DNA of 64,000 bases, from contig JAUTXW010000598.1 of assembly GCA_030620095.1 (NCBI GenBank), positions 1,477,001-1,541,000 of the forward strand. The letters are read 5' to 3'. The position numbers and the translations under genes were made by a program. Shown here in pieces: positions 31,965-43,351 of this stretch; position 1 is the stretch's first letter; the number at the start of each line of letters is the position of its first letter. The DNA is from Kuschelorhynchus macadamiae (lineage: Eukaryota; Arthropoda; Insecta; Coleoptera; Curculionidae). The notes beneath the pieces are model-generated. The model saw nothing but the letters and a program-made list of their open reading frames with translations. It did not search any database and was not told where the DNA came from.

Positions 31965-32695
31965 ACTTCAATTTGGTCAAACAATTCAGGATCATTCAAT
32001 TCCTTGAAGTTCTGGCGGGACTGAATTATGCGGGCGACTGTAGATGTGCTTTTATAGACTTAAAAATACTTACCTTTCCATCCATATATATCCTAGAAAA
32101 CTTATCATATATAAAGAAAAACTTTCACACCTATAAAAGGCACACAGATGTACACAATCACAATACCAGAGGTAAGGATAGCCTTGTGCCAGGATATTGC
32201 TGTTTGAAAAGGTGTCAGAGTGGCCCGTGTTACCTAGCCATTAAATTTTTCAACAAATTACCATCTCAGATAAGAGATCTCCCCTTTAGTGAATTTTATA
32301 AAGCGGTCAAGAAATTGCTACTTCTCAATGCTTTCTACTCATATGAAGAGTTTCTAAACTATAAATTTTAATGTGTTTATTTTTTGTGTCTTTTATGTTT
32401 ATTTTCAAAATGTAACATTGTAATTGTTAAATGTATAAAATAACTAATGCTAGTGCTCAATTCTTTTTAAAATCTTTATTTTAACTATAAACTTTAATAT
32501 TTTTATTCTTTGTAAGTGTTCTTTATATTAGGTTTTAATGTACATTGTATTTACTTCTTTTAATTATAATAATCCATTTCTTACTTAATCGATTATTGTA
32601 TACTTATTTTATTCTGACGATTGTAAATACTATTGTGTAATTGGCAAGAATAAATGAAGTTTGAAGTTTGAAGTTTTTGAAGTTTGGCCTGAGAG
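31965..32695 (+). mobile_element. 5'-truncated retrotransposon, same family as 10802-14886
   Basis: An open frame from 31973 of 132 residues: LAGLNYAGDCRCAF, LKILTFPSIYILENL, HNTRGKDSLVPGYCCLKRCQ, IKFFNKLPSQIRDLPFSEF. It is parallel to the ORF2 end at 11340-10974. The 3' UTR closes with AATAAATGAAGTTTGAAG-type repeats (32650-32690). Confidence 0.85.
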
Positions 32696-32867
32696 AGAAA
32701 AAAAATCTATAAAATAAAAATATTCAGATTTTTGTGAAGAAAAAAGTATACCTTTTGATCACAATATATATTAGTAAATATTATAATTTTGAAGTATCAC
32801 TGACATAACTTTTATATTTAAGGTTTTTTTTCCTAAAATCTACTGTTTCTGGGATGTTTTTGGCATA

Positions 32868-32965
32868 TAGGGGCCCTAAAATGTGAAGATCTGTAAAAAC
32901 CTGGGATGATAATTTTTTTACAATTAAAATACTTCCGTTATACGAGGGAAATAAAAAAAAACCTA
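32868..32965. repeat. Right arm of the 29650-32965 inverted-repeat pair
   Basis: The reverse complement reads CTTCCG..., CAGGTTTTTACAGATCTTCA and ATTTTAGGGCCCCTATA, collinear with the left arm over about 90 bp. The pair encloses a cluster of retrotransposon fragments (29840-32695) and ends just beyond the 3' end of the Rap1-like gene. Confidence 0.7.
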
Positions 32966-33019
32966 TAATTTTTCACTATAATGTTCTCGGACCATGTCAA
33001 CAGATCAAGAAAATAATTT

Positions 33020-33025
33020 TTTATT
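33020..33025 (-). terminator. Poly(A) signal of the Rap1-like gene
   Basis: AATAAA on the minus strand, 43 nt after the stop codon at 33068. It lies only about 55 bp from the transposon arm ending at 32965. Confidence 0.6.
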
Positions 33026-33067
33026 TTTTGCTTTATACCAACCTTAACGCTGCTAGGTTTCCTAAAT

Positions 33068-33143
33068 TTACTCGTCACTACTTGTATCTATATCCAATGA
33101 ATAGTAAGCATTTTCATCTGATTGTTTTGTTTCTCCGGCTCTA
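33068..33143 (-). CDS. Rap1/TERF2IP-like Myb protein, last exon
   Basis: Acceptor TTTTTTTCCTAG. The first base T completes the Ser codon split from the previous exon (AG|T), then RAGETKQSDENAYYSLDIDT and SSDE precede TAA. It is an acidic, serine-rich tail with no recognised fold. The three exons sum to 402 nt (133 residues), which is in frame; this supports the model. Confidence 0.78.
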
Positions 33144-33824
33144 CTAGGAAAAAAAAAGTATATTTTATAAGCATAAGGAATTTTTTTGAGGTTAATCTAA
33201 TATTATCGGTTTGTATTAACAGCATAATCTAGCGTTTTTAAGCAGAAAACTAATTATTAAAAGTTATCTGGATCATTCTGTATATAGGGTTGTCCATTTA
33301 AAACAATTAAATTTCACCCTATATCGTGTCTAAATCCTGCATAAATTAATAATAAAGTGCGCTTTATAAATTATAAAGCGCACTTTTAGCAACAAAGGTT
33401 TTCTTATTCAAAGTATTATTTTATTGGTAATAGCTAACTAGATATCCATGAATTACTCATTAAATGAACTTTATTTCAAACAGATTTTCTATGATTTTTT
33501 TTTTAAGGCGAATGGAGTAAATCTGACCAACTAAAATATACCAGTTTACAGAATTTCAATATAAAAAGTATATTTTTTGATAAAAAACATTTTTAGGAAT
33601 AACATTTTCTCAGTTCATTTGTTCCTACTGTTAACCCCATTCATGGACACCCTTTACATTTCAGAATTAAATGTTGCTTGTATAAAAGCTTAAAAATATT
33701 AAAATTCAACATATATTACATTTCGAGAATTACAGTGTGAATATAAAAACATATAAATATATCTAATACAAAATCTAAAAAATAATACAACTGAGTTTCA
33801 GCACGCGATATTTTTATTGACGTT
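33144..33824. other. Intron 2 of the Rap1-like gene, left part
   Basis: AT-rich. A perfect hairpin lies at 33354-33386 (separate entry) and a degenerate mariner-like terminus (TTCACCCTATA) near 33312. Nothing else recognised. Confidence 0.5.
33354..33386. repeat. Perfect 16-bp hairpin
   Basis: AAAGTGCGCTTTATAA, one A, then TTATAAAGCGCACTTT. The stem has no mismatch. Likely a transposon relic or cruciform-forming site. Confidence 0.85.
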
Positions 33825-36085
33825 ACACCATCACCATTAATACGTATGATGACGTCTGGTGTCATGTAAATGTGGACGATAGCCGATTGATAATTGGCTG
33901 TGTTTACTTCCCTCCAGGTTCTTCCCTCGACTCTTACCAGTCTTTCTGTAATACTTGCGAATCTTTAAGAAACAAATATGAGAGACACAAGTTTATCATA
34001 TACGGCGACTTTAATCTCCCCTCAATCGAATGGATTACCGAGGATGATGTTCTTGTGCCTAAGGGGGTGCAATCTCCGGCAGCAGAGGCAATTGTGGACA
34101 CTATGTTTTTCCTTGAGCTACAACAAATCAACTCGGTAAAGAATAGCCTTGGTCGAACTCTTGACCTGATTTTTGCTGACGACTGTATTTCGGTTTCAGT
34201 GCATCCAAGCAGGTATGAGCTCACTAAGATCGATCATCATCACCCAGCTATTGAGTGCTCCCTTAATTCTCCTCATGTCTCGATTCTCAAAAACAACAGT
34301 AACATCTCAGCATATCAGTTTCGTAATGCTAACTACACTGAGCTTAACAGATTCTTCGAACAGACAGATTGGTCTTTCCTTACGCATGTTGACGATCTGG
34401 AACAAGCAGTCCAGCAGTTTTATGAAACCATCTACACTGGTATAAGCCAGTTTGTTTCAAAAACTACCATTCGGAGTCAGAAATACCCGAGGTGGTTCGA
34501 CGCCGATCTCCGAAAACTTATCGGGCGCAAAAACCGAGTCCACAAAAAATATAAAAAATCTGGTCTGCAGTGTCACTATGAGGAATACTCCAGCATTCGA
34601 CGCGAGGTTAAGTTTCGCACTGATATGTGTTACCTAATGTATGTAACAAACACTGAACACCTTATACCACAAAATGCGAAATATTTTTGGTCATTCGTTA
34701 AGAACCTTAAAAATGTCTCTGGCCTCCCAAGCAAAATGGTATTCAACAACCAAGAACTGAAGAGCTCCGGAGATATCGCAGACGCATTTGCATCGCATTT
34801 TCAATCATGCTATACTGATCACACCACGGTTGTATTATCTCATGTTAACCCAGTGAAATTTTCCACTGTGCTTGCAACTCACAACTTTACCGCAGAGGAA
34901 TTAAACAGTAAATTGTGTCAATTGGACGTGTCAAAGGGGACTGGGCCCGATGGTATTCCACCACTTCTCCTAAAAAGTTGTTCAGAGTCTCTTGCCCGAC
35001 CTCTTAGTGCCCTTTTTCAAAGATCTTTTGATACTGGCCTCTTTCCCTCAATATGGAAGAAATCTAATCTCCAGCCAATTTTTAAGTCCGGGGACAAGGA
35101 GGATGTTCAGAACTACCGAGGGATTTCATTGCTATCTGCAATTCCAAAACTTTTTGAGGCCATTGTTGCAGATGAAGTATTCTGCACATACAAAAATTAC
35201 ATCATACCCGAACAACATGGCTTTTTCAAGGGCCGCTCAGCAGCTACCAACTTGGCAGTATATCAGAACTTTCTGATATCTTGAGTCTGGTAAACGTAAA
35301 CAAGTCGACTCCATCTACACGGATCTGTCAAAAGCTTTTGATAGCGTCTGACATCCTATGCTGGTCAAGAAGCTGTCCGATATTGGGGTTTCTGGAAGCT
35401 GCCTGAAATGGATCCAGTCCTATTTGACTGATCGTCGCCAACAGGTTAATGTGTGTGGTTCATTTTCTCGAGAGGTGTTAGTGAAGTCCGGAGTGCCACA
35501 AGGATGTCCAGTCTAGTTTTAAATCTTGTAAATATCTTTTATATGCAGACGACCTAAAGCTGTACAATACTGTTGATTCTAGTCCTGATGATTTGCAGTC
35601 GGATCTCAATGGCTTTGTGCAATGGTGTAAAGTAAATCACCAAAAGATTAATACTGCTAAATGTAAATCTATTAGTTTTTATAAATGTGTACATCCCTTA
35701 GAAACATCATATACCATTAATAATGTAAATATTGAAAGGGTCGAATTTATTAATGATCTGGGTGTAACTTTTGATACAGATTTGAACTTTAACCAGCATA
35801 TTGACAGCATTGTTACCAAATCTTTTAGGTTACTGGGCTTTATTAAGAGAAACACCAAACATATCAGTGATACGAAGGCACTTGTATGTTTATATAATTG
35901 CCTTGTCCGTAGTATACTCGAATATTGCTCTATAATCTGGTCTCCTCAGTATGCTTGCCACAGAATTAGACTTGAAAAAGAACAAAATAAATTTGTGAAA
36001 TATTTATTGTATAAGTTTCATTTTCCCTACCATAACTTACCATATGAAACAAGTCTATTGCTTTGTGGCTTAAAAAGTCAACACC
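33825..36085 (+). mobile_element. Non-LTR retrotransposon (EEP/RT), 5'-truncated, lightly damaged
   Basis: The open frame 33872-35284 continues an upstream frame (YDDVWCHVN). It contains GCVYFPPGSSLDSY and YGDFNLPSIEW (endonuclease), KIDHHHPAIE (SDH-like site), RKNRVHKKYKKSG, GTGPDGIPP and NYRGISLLSAIPKLFEAIV. A TGA at 35282 interrupts SESGKRKQVDSIYTDLSKAF. GVPQG is followed by a deletion that removes the ..LGP.LF..FINDI block, and YADD is lost to a frameshift at about 35550. The last block (35593-36080) ends FPYHNLPYETSLLLCGLKSQ. It sits antisense in intron 2 of the Rap1-like gene, ending five bases before exon 2. Confidence 0.88.
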
Positions 36086-36089
36086 TTAC

Positions 36090-36218
36090 CTATACTTGTT
36101 TGTTTGATCTCGATCTTCACTGACAACTTTTTTTCGAGTATCTGGTTTAGTCATATGTGGATGGAAAGAAGCATTTTTAAGAGCGAGTCTTTCTTCATGA
36201 GTTAGTTGGAATTCAGGT
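36090..36218 (-). CDS. Rap1/TERF2IP-like Myb protein, exon 2
   Basis: Acceptor ATATATTTCCAG, donor TATAG|GTAAGG. 129 nt: the first base completes Arg (AG|A), then PEFQLTHEERLALKNASFHP and HMTKPDTRKKVVSEDRDQTNK follow, with two bases left over. The segment is basic and helical in character and is not a domain I recognise. Its phase agrees with exon 1 at 37781 and exon 3 at 33143. Confidence 0.8.
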
Positions 36219-36419
36219 CTGGAAATATATAAATAAATTGGCATGACAGTATGCTGAAAAGTCATAATTAATAAAAGGAAACATATACAGTTTAAAACTG
36301 GTATTCCCTATAAAATCTTAAAATTAATATGAAAATAAAAAAAAACTAAAAGTACTTATAAGCAAGGTTTCAAAACATTATAGAATTGTACATAGACATA
36401 TAGCCTTGACATACAAAGA

Positions 36420-36720
36420 AACTAGAACAAGGCCTGACCAACCTGCTGAGAGTCCAAGATGTGCTTTTTTAGGCTATTACCAAAGCTATTGGTTGATATT
36501 CCGATGTTAGATCCAATAATATAGTTATTAATTAGCTTTGTTGCCATGTAAGTTAAACTACTTTCAAATTTTGGTGTCTTGTGTTGTGGAATACTAAACT
36601 GTTTGGATTTCTAACATTAACATTACGAACTACATTTCTTTGAGTTAGTTGATCATATGGGCAAACAGGTGTTTTGAAATTGTAAATCATATCAGTAAGG
36701 CATATCGGGTACTATTATTC
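36420..36720 (-). mobile_element. RT C-terminal fragment of a non-LTR element
   Basis: Minus-strand frames read QLTQRNVVRNVNVRNPNSLV and FHNTRH, then NFESSLTYMATKLINNY and SFGNSLKKHIL, the usual ORF2 tail pattern (NTR..., FK..LK..L) with frameshifts. Confidence 0.55.
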
Positions 36721-36784
36721 AAAATATTGTTTTGAATATATGACACTAGAAGATAACCGAATGTCCCTAATGTATTTTTTTTTA

Positions 36785-37260
36785 TTTTTAGACTGCACCC
36801 ATATCATGTAATCTTAAATCAGGTCTTCAATGAACAAGATTTTGACCCTACGTTCTGTGTTGGATTATTGTTATTGGATGAAAATAGACAACTTTTAACA
36901 ATGACGGTAAAGTCAACATGCATTTTTGGTCTACGGAAAATCCTAACTGATTGCACTAAGTTTGATATCAAGGAAGTTGGAGTATTAATGTCTTAACTTA
37001 ATTTAAATGGCAACACTTTTCTAGATTTTTTTGGTCAACCAATTACCAATTTTGTTGGAAAATGTGTCACTGGAAACACAGCAAAATTTGAAATTGCAAC
37101 TTGAAGATTGTCCAGCACATTTTGCTATAAATGTGCGAGAACATTTAAATGTAATATTACAACTAACAGTGGTGCATTTTAAGAGGAAGTCTCTTTCCAT
37201 GGCCACCTAGATCCCCAGACTTAACCTGTCTAGATTTCTATTTATTAAGTTAAAGGGCAT
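36785..37260 (+). pseudogene. DD41D-type transposase fragment
   Basis: Starts LHPYHVILNQVFNEQDFDP, equivalent to HPYQIQLVQELDQDDF in the other copies. Later frames give QLEDCPAHFAINVREHLNVI (second catalytic region) and RSPDLTCLDFYLL (third). Heavily shifted. It lies in intron 1 of the Rap1-like gene, in the antisense direction. Confidence 0.72.
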
Positions 37261-37780
37261 TATATTTCAAACATGAACTGTCTAGCAAAATAAGACTTGA
37301 ATTTATCTTAGCTTTAAAAAACACATTTTTTTTTGTTATCTTACTAGAGCAGAATTCTGAAAAACCCCACTTTTTTAAATTCAAGAATAAGTTAATGCTT
37401 TGGTCAAATGCACAAGCAGTACTGTCATCCTCAAACAGAATATATTCAATCAATTATCAGATTTTCCACAAAAACTTAATATCTTTTTAAGGTCATGAGA
37501 TTTCAAAGAAGTCAATGGGGGGCAACAAAAATAATAATATATATATTGCTCAAAAATAACTGGTACCGTCATCAAATATGATTAAAAAGAAAGGTCCTTT
37601 TGTGTCAATTGAATAAGTAATGTTTCTTCAAAGAACAGTGGAGAGGATTTGGGGACATTTTTAAATAGGACATGCATGTTGAAAATGTGTCACTGTTCCC
37701 CTCGACAGAAGACGAATAAATTGTCACTTTAATACATTTTTATTTCAAAATTTTGTAAGGACTTCTCACTTGGAAATCAC

Positions 37781-37977
37781 CTTGAACAATCTGGCATAAT
37801 ATTTCGCTTAAATCGATTCTTGAGACTTTGCCATGTTCTTCCAGGACATACATTATCTTCTTCCATTTGCTTCCAAAGATTATTTCCTCCAATTAGGCCT
37901 AAATACTGCCCATCCAGAATATATCGTAAAATGGACTTGTCCTCTGCCAAAGTATAAGGGGAGCGTTTCCCGGCCAT
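37781..37977 (-). CDS. Rap1/TERF2IP-like Myb-domain protein, first coding exon
   Basis: ATG at 37977 starts MAGKRSPYTLAEDKSILRYI; donor TCAAG|GTGATT at 37781 leaves two bases. Residues 5-62 form a Myb/SANT-like three-helix domain of the Rap1 type: R.PYT..ED..I..YI, GGNNLWKQMEED, TWQSLKNRFKRNI. These positions match the Myb of TERF2IP, which binds the shelterin component TRF2 in vertebrates and telomeric DNA directly in yeast. The protein is only 133 residues, without BRCT or C-terminal Rap1 domains. An upstream acceptor (ATTTTAG at about 38003) suggests a 5' UTR exon further left. Telomeric function is not shown by the sequence. Confidence 0.85.
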
Positions 37978-40134
37978 ACCGACGAATAGTGTAATGAGGA
38001 CCTAAAATAGAGTGATTTTATAATATTTATTGTATTACCGACAAGAGACATTTACAAGATTATGCAGAACTAATAAGTTTTGTTTGTCGTTTCAGCAAGT
38101 CCTGTCACATTCATATTTCATAAACACATACTTTATTTACCTTTTAAACTAAAAAAAACCGCCACAAATAGACATCGATCAGTGTTACCACTCGAAATTA
38201 ACAAAACAAAATATCTACCAAATAGGAATGTAGAAATGTTTTGTTATCGATAATTGAGGTTTGACCACCAATATCGATAATATCCAAAGCGTCCCTCATA
38301 GTCTTTTAAAATCTCAGTTTACTAATTAAAATAAGATTACTACCAATATTAGATAAAAACACAAGGCATAACTTTTTTTGGTTCATATATATTTTATTAT
38401 TGTCCCCTTTGAGTTCTCTGAAGATACGCGAATATCGATTCACTAGGAACATATTGTCACTGTGTATATCTGCTATATGTTATTTTTTCTCTTAAAATTT
38501 AGGTTTTTGCTTTTTTCTTCCCTTTCCGCTTTTTTCAAGTTTTTATCCCATTTTTCATCTCAATTGACATCCGGATATCCCATCAAAAACGTCTTCATAC
38601 TGGCATAAGGTGTAAATCATCTGGGAGGGTCGCCCCAGCTTTAACTAAGCCCCGGACGAAGAGCATTTTTGATTTTGAAATTAGCATAACATGTAAGTTT
38701 ATAGATTTAAAGCCTGGGTTATGGATTGAATACGTTTGCGTATTGCGTCGCCGTTTGCGCTGTCCTTGAAGTTTACTAAACGCAAAGCAATGGGTACGGT
38801 TATATTTTTGTCGCCATCCGTTTGAGTTTCCGCTAGCCGTCGAAAAGATGGTGATCTTTAACTTTGACGGAAGCGGCTGGCGAAAATCGTTTGCGTTAGA
38901 CTTCTGTCATTCCTAGTGGATCCGGTCCAATTGAACGAATCTAGTGGCGGACCCGGTTGGAACGAATCCAGTATCATTAAGTAATCAGTAACTTTAACAA
39001 CGGTTTCGCAGCATCGCGATTGCGATAGGACTGGGTTTGCGTAGATCTAAATTTTTGACAAGATGGGGAATTGTTATCCTAATCGTACGTTTTAGAACAG
39101 TTAAAAGAATATATTCTTTTACCTGTGGTTTAAGGGTTTAGCACCTAGCAGATATGTAGACAGATTTATGTCAACAATCACAGTTATGACCATATAATTT
39201 ATAATCGTCAGCAGTTTAAAGAAAATAATAAAATATAATAATACTAGTTTTATTTTTAAAATTTAATAAAAGCTTCGCCAGACTAAAATGTAAAATATTG
39301 GTACAAATTGAACTGCATTCAACACCGATATGGGTTCCGCAGTGTTACCAATCGACGCCGACGGATAAAATTGGATGTTTTTGGAGCAGTAATAGATATT
39401 TCACTCTCAAAGAAGTTGGATACGCTGTATAGGCGTCATTAACCATCTTTATTAGTATGTTTTGATTAGAAAGGATAAGTTAGTTAAATAATATGTTTAA
39501 TACATTTTGAATAGGGATTCGTTTATACCATAAGTATAAAAATGCTCCAATGTTTCCTTAATTTAAATTAGGAGTGTGTCTCGAATCTCTTTATTTAGAG
39601 TTATAACTATTTTATATACGAAAAACATAATATTTAAAATTGATATCACGTACATATACATATATTGGTTACTTGTATTACAGAAATTCTGCAACTCTGC
39701 AAAAAGGCATAGTAAATACATGATACCCGAAAAATACATTTATATTTATTAATAAATCTTAAGTATTTTAATTTTTGTGTCTTATAATCAATCATCTTCT
39801 AATACCGAAGTTTGTTCGCAATGTTCGCATTAATTACATTTTGCTACGCCCATAATTCCTATCCAACAATGAACATAAAACATGAAATTATCAACAAGTC
39901 AACAACCAATTCAACACACGTTACGTAGACACCGAAACTAAACGGACCCGTGAACGAATCCATTGGAACCGGTCCACAAGCGGACTGGCTCCAAATCGAT
40001 CGAAACCATCACCGGACCCAGAGAGCCCATGTCTAGTTTGCGTTAAGCCGCAACCAATGAAACTGCTGGATTTTAGAGGGCCTTTTAAAACGTTCGTTCG
40101 TCGTAATAAATTTGACAATATATATATACATATA
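37978..40134. other. Upstream region of the Rap1-like gene; GC-richer repeat blocks
   Basis: No coding sequence recognised. Two GC-richer blocks (38740-39060 and 39920-40100) share GGATTCGTT and GGACCGG-type words in opposite orientation (for example GAACGAATCCAGT near 38970 and GAACGAATCCATTGG near 39952), suggesting the ends of one old MITE of about 1.3 kb. Confidence 0.4.
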
Positions 40135-40709
40135 CAGTGTGTCCGAAATTGGTTATGACAGTATTGGGATCTCGGAAACCGTGATAGTTACAAAAACGTT
40201 TAAATGGAGAAAGTTTTAGACAATTATGTTTGTAATTTAACGCCGTTTTGCTCGCGATTCTATCTTTTTTGGGTTTTGAGATATTTTGAAAAAACCAAAA
40301 AACTGCATTTTCGAAAAAGTCCTATAATTTATTTATTTATGAAAATTTTCAAAATCTGTAAGAACATTATTAAGGCAACTTTTTACGTAGAGTGCACCTA
40401 TTAAGTCAGATTTTACATACAACGTTTCGATTTTCTAGAACCATCATCAATTTTGTTTTTCCTTATGGCCGCTATATTCGATTTTAACAGTTTTGAAAAG
40501 AGTATTTCTTTAGCTTTTCAACGGTGTATCACACTTTGTAATTAGGTTATTACTAAAGGTGCAAAAAGTGCGTAGAGAAAATATTTAAACGTTTTTTGGA
40601 ATTATCAAAGTAAAAAATTAAAAATTAATAGTGTTAAATAACAATATATTGTAATTTAACATCCAGTTCTACAAAAAATTAGTAAAAACTACTTAATAAC
40701 ATAATGTAA

Positions 40710-40753
40710 ACATGTGTGAACATTGTGCATTCGTGCACAATGTTCACACATGT
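40710..40753. repeat. Perfect 20-bp hairpin in the left transposon arm
   Basis: ACATGTGTGAACATTGTGCA, loop TTCG, then the exact inverse. The right arm (about 42510-42535) has only one half of it, so the palindrome arose on one side only. Confidence 0.9.
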
Positions 40754-41259
40754 TCAAACTACCACCCGCATATAACACTAACATCTTTGCCCAAGTAGGC
40801 TTTGCGTTTGAAATAAGACTGTTTAAACATTTTTTCGAATTATCGATATAAATTAAAATTTAATAGTTTCAAATAGCAATATTTTTAAATTGGACATTAA
40901 ATTCTGCATAAAATCGGTAAGTTCTACTCAGTAACATTAATACTATGTGCACTGCACATAATGTACCCCGAAGAACGACTGTCGACAGAACTTCTTTTCA
41001 AGCGCTGCACTGATTAGAAGCTTGCTAGGGTTAGCCAATTTTAAGAATCGCAACAGAAAGTATGCAAGTATGACAAGGAATGGAATAGGCAAATATTAGA
41101 ATATTTTAATGAAAATCTGGTTTTTTCCATAAGAACTTCACATTCTGAAGTCAACCGTTCATGGCGATTTAAAAGTACTAACCTTACAAGAATTAACAGA
41201 AAATCAGTATGAACTACCTACTCAATAAAATTAATAAAAAATGCTACATAATAATAGGA

Positions 41260-42374
41260 TTAAAAATGTTGACCGTTTTTTTCTATGCAGTGTCCGCATT
41301 TCCTTTCATCTGTTCTGATTACCCGTTGAATGGTATTTCTATTTATATTCTCTAGGATATTTCGGGTTCGCTGCTCAAGAACTTGCCTATTTTGTGGGGG
41401 GTCAAATTCGTATATTTCATTTTTCGCACATCCCCATAAATAAAAATCCAACGGCGTGATATCCGAGAATCTAGCTGGCCAGCGGACAGGACCACTGTTG
41501 GATATTACGTTTTCACCAAAAGTTTTTGTTAAAAAGGTTTGTACATCCCTGCTGTTATGTGCAGGACAACCGTCTTGCTGAAACCACAAGCTATTAAACT
41601 GATCATCTGGCACAGCTTCTCGAATGGCAGGAACTATTTGATTCTGTAACATGGCAAGGTATCTTGGGCCTGTCAGTGTCCGATCAAAAATAAAGGGACC
41701 AATGAGACGATTTCCTAAAAAGTAATGGAAAATATTGAATTATAAGCAATTCAATTAGACTATGTTTACCAAGCATTCCGCACCACACATTAAAACCAAA
41801 TCGCTCTTGCAGCCTGCGTGGATCGCGTAGTTGCGGATTTTCAATAGCCCAATAATGGTGATTTTTTTTATTAAAAATGCCACAGTTTGTAAAATGAGTC
41901 TCATCTGACCAAATGACTTTATTGCAAAAAGCGGGATTTTCTCGACATCTATTGATATACCAATTACAAAAAACAATTCTTCTTTCGAAATCACCTGCTT
42001 GAAGTCCTTGCACAATTGTTGGCTTGTAAGGACGATATTTAGTTACTTTTAAGACGCCATGAACGGTAGATTTTGGAATTTGAAGTTCTGTTTCGCTTCT
42101 TCTTGTAGACGAAGTCGGATTTTCATTAAAATATACTAGGATTTGCCTATTGCGTTGCTCGTTGTCTTTTGCATACTTCTTTGTGCGAATCTTATTAAAA
42201 CTCCCAAACTCAAGCAAGTTTCTAACCAGCGTTTGAAAATAAGTTCTGCCAGGCTGCCGTCTTTCGGGGTACGTGTCAAAATACACATCCATGGCCCTGT
42301 TTGCATTTCTTTCATTTTTAATATAACACACATAACATATCAAACATATCTTCATTAGAAAAGTTTAACGCCAT
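41260..42374 (-). pseudogene. DD41D transposase with a 55-bp intron, nearly intact
   Basis: The ancestral start is ATG at 42374 (MALNFSNEDMFDML). A frameshift near 42320 leads into NERNANRAMDVYFDTYPERR, and the HTH part continues with LLEFGSF and IPKSTVHGVLK. Catalytic region: VIWSDETHF (first Asp), WFQQDGCPAHNSRDV (second) and RFSDITPLDFYLWG (third), with 41 residues between the last two. WCGMLG at 41770 meets a donor GTAAAC; acceptor TTTTTAG at 41715 joins to give LGNRLIGPFIFDRTLTG, matching IIGNRIIGPYFF of the other copies. The intron is therefore 41769-41715. Ends CIEKNGQHF. Only the early shift seems disabling. Confidence 0.85.
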
Positions 42375-43094
42375 TGTAATCCTTATTAAAATAGCGATGA
42401 ATGTTAAATAAAACTTAAACGTTGCATTTTTGACAAATTAAAAGCATTCTATTATTTCAAAACCAAAGCCTACTTGAGCAAAGATGTTAGTGTTACCTGC
42501 GGCTGGTCATTTGAACATTTGTGAACATTGTGCAATGTTATTGAGTAGTTTTTACTAATTTTTTGTAGAACTGGATGTTGAATTACATATTGCCTGTTAA
42601 CACTATTAATTTTTAATTTTTTACTTTGATAATTCCAAAAAACGTTTAAATATTTTCTCTACGCACTTTTTGCACCTTCAGTAATAACCTAATTACAAAG
42701 TGTGATACACCGTTGAAAAGCTAAAGAAATACTCTTTTCAAAACTGTTAAAATCGAATATAGCGGCCATAAGAAAAAACAAAATTGATGATGGTTCTAGA
42801 AAATCGAAACGTCGTATGTAAAATCTAACTTTATAGGTGCACTCTACGTAAAAAGTTGCCTTAATAATTTCTTACAGATTTTGAAAATTTTCATAAATAA
42901 ATAAATTATAGGACTTTTTCGAAAATGCAGTTTTTTGGTTTTTTCAAAATATTTCAAAAACTAAAAAAAGATAGAATCGCGAGCAAAACGGCGTTAAATT
43001 ACAAACATAATTGTCTAAAACTTTCTCCATTTAAACGTTTTTGTAACTATCACGGTTTCCGAGATTCCAATACTGTCATAACCAATTTCGGACA

Positions 43095-43099
<5 letters not shown>

Positions 43100-43162
<63 letters not shown>
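43100..43162. repeat. (TA)n microsatellite
   Basis: About 30 TA units beginning at the right terminus of the transposon. TA-rich target sites are the preferred landing sites of mariner elements, and the tract may have grown from the TA duplication. Confidence 0.95.
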
Positions 43163-43351
43163 CATCCTCATCCATTTAAAAAACCTGCTTAGGGCCATTG
43201 TCTCTAATTTTAAGAAAATACTGGTAGGAGTGATGAGTATTTCCACCCCAATTATCAGGCCGAATTCGCGGTCTTCTTTGCCGCCTTCTCTTTAACAACG
43301 TACAGCTGCGGCACACATTAATTAATATATCCACAATGCCTAGTCTTTACT

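Larger units (their letters stand above)
40135..43099 (-). mobile_element. DD41D mariner-like element with about 660-bp terminal inverted repeats
   Basis: Left terminus CAGTGTGTCCGAAATTGG after TA, right terminus the inverse (TAGTGTGTCCG) before TA. The arms, about 40135-40815 and 42430-43099, match almost base for base, including GAAAGTTTTAGACAATTATG, CTCGCGATTCTATC and CACTAACATCTTTGC. The left arm also has a diverged internal duplication (40820-40950 resembles 40590-40710) and an extra hairpin at 40710-40753. The transposase gene lies between the arms on the minus strand. Confidence 0.9.

Noticed and set aside
42925..43179. ORF with a long Ile-Tyr repeat
   Set aside because: Translation of a (TA)n tract plus transposon arm.
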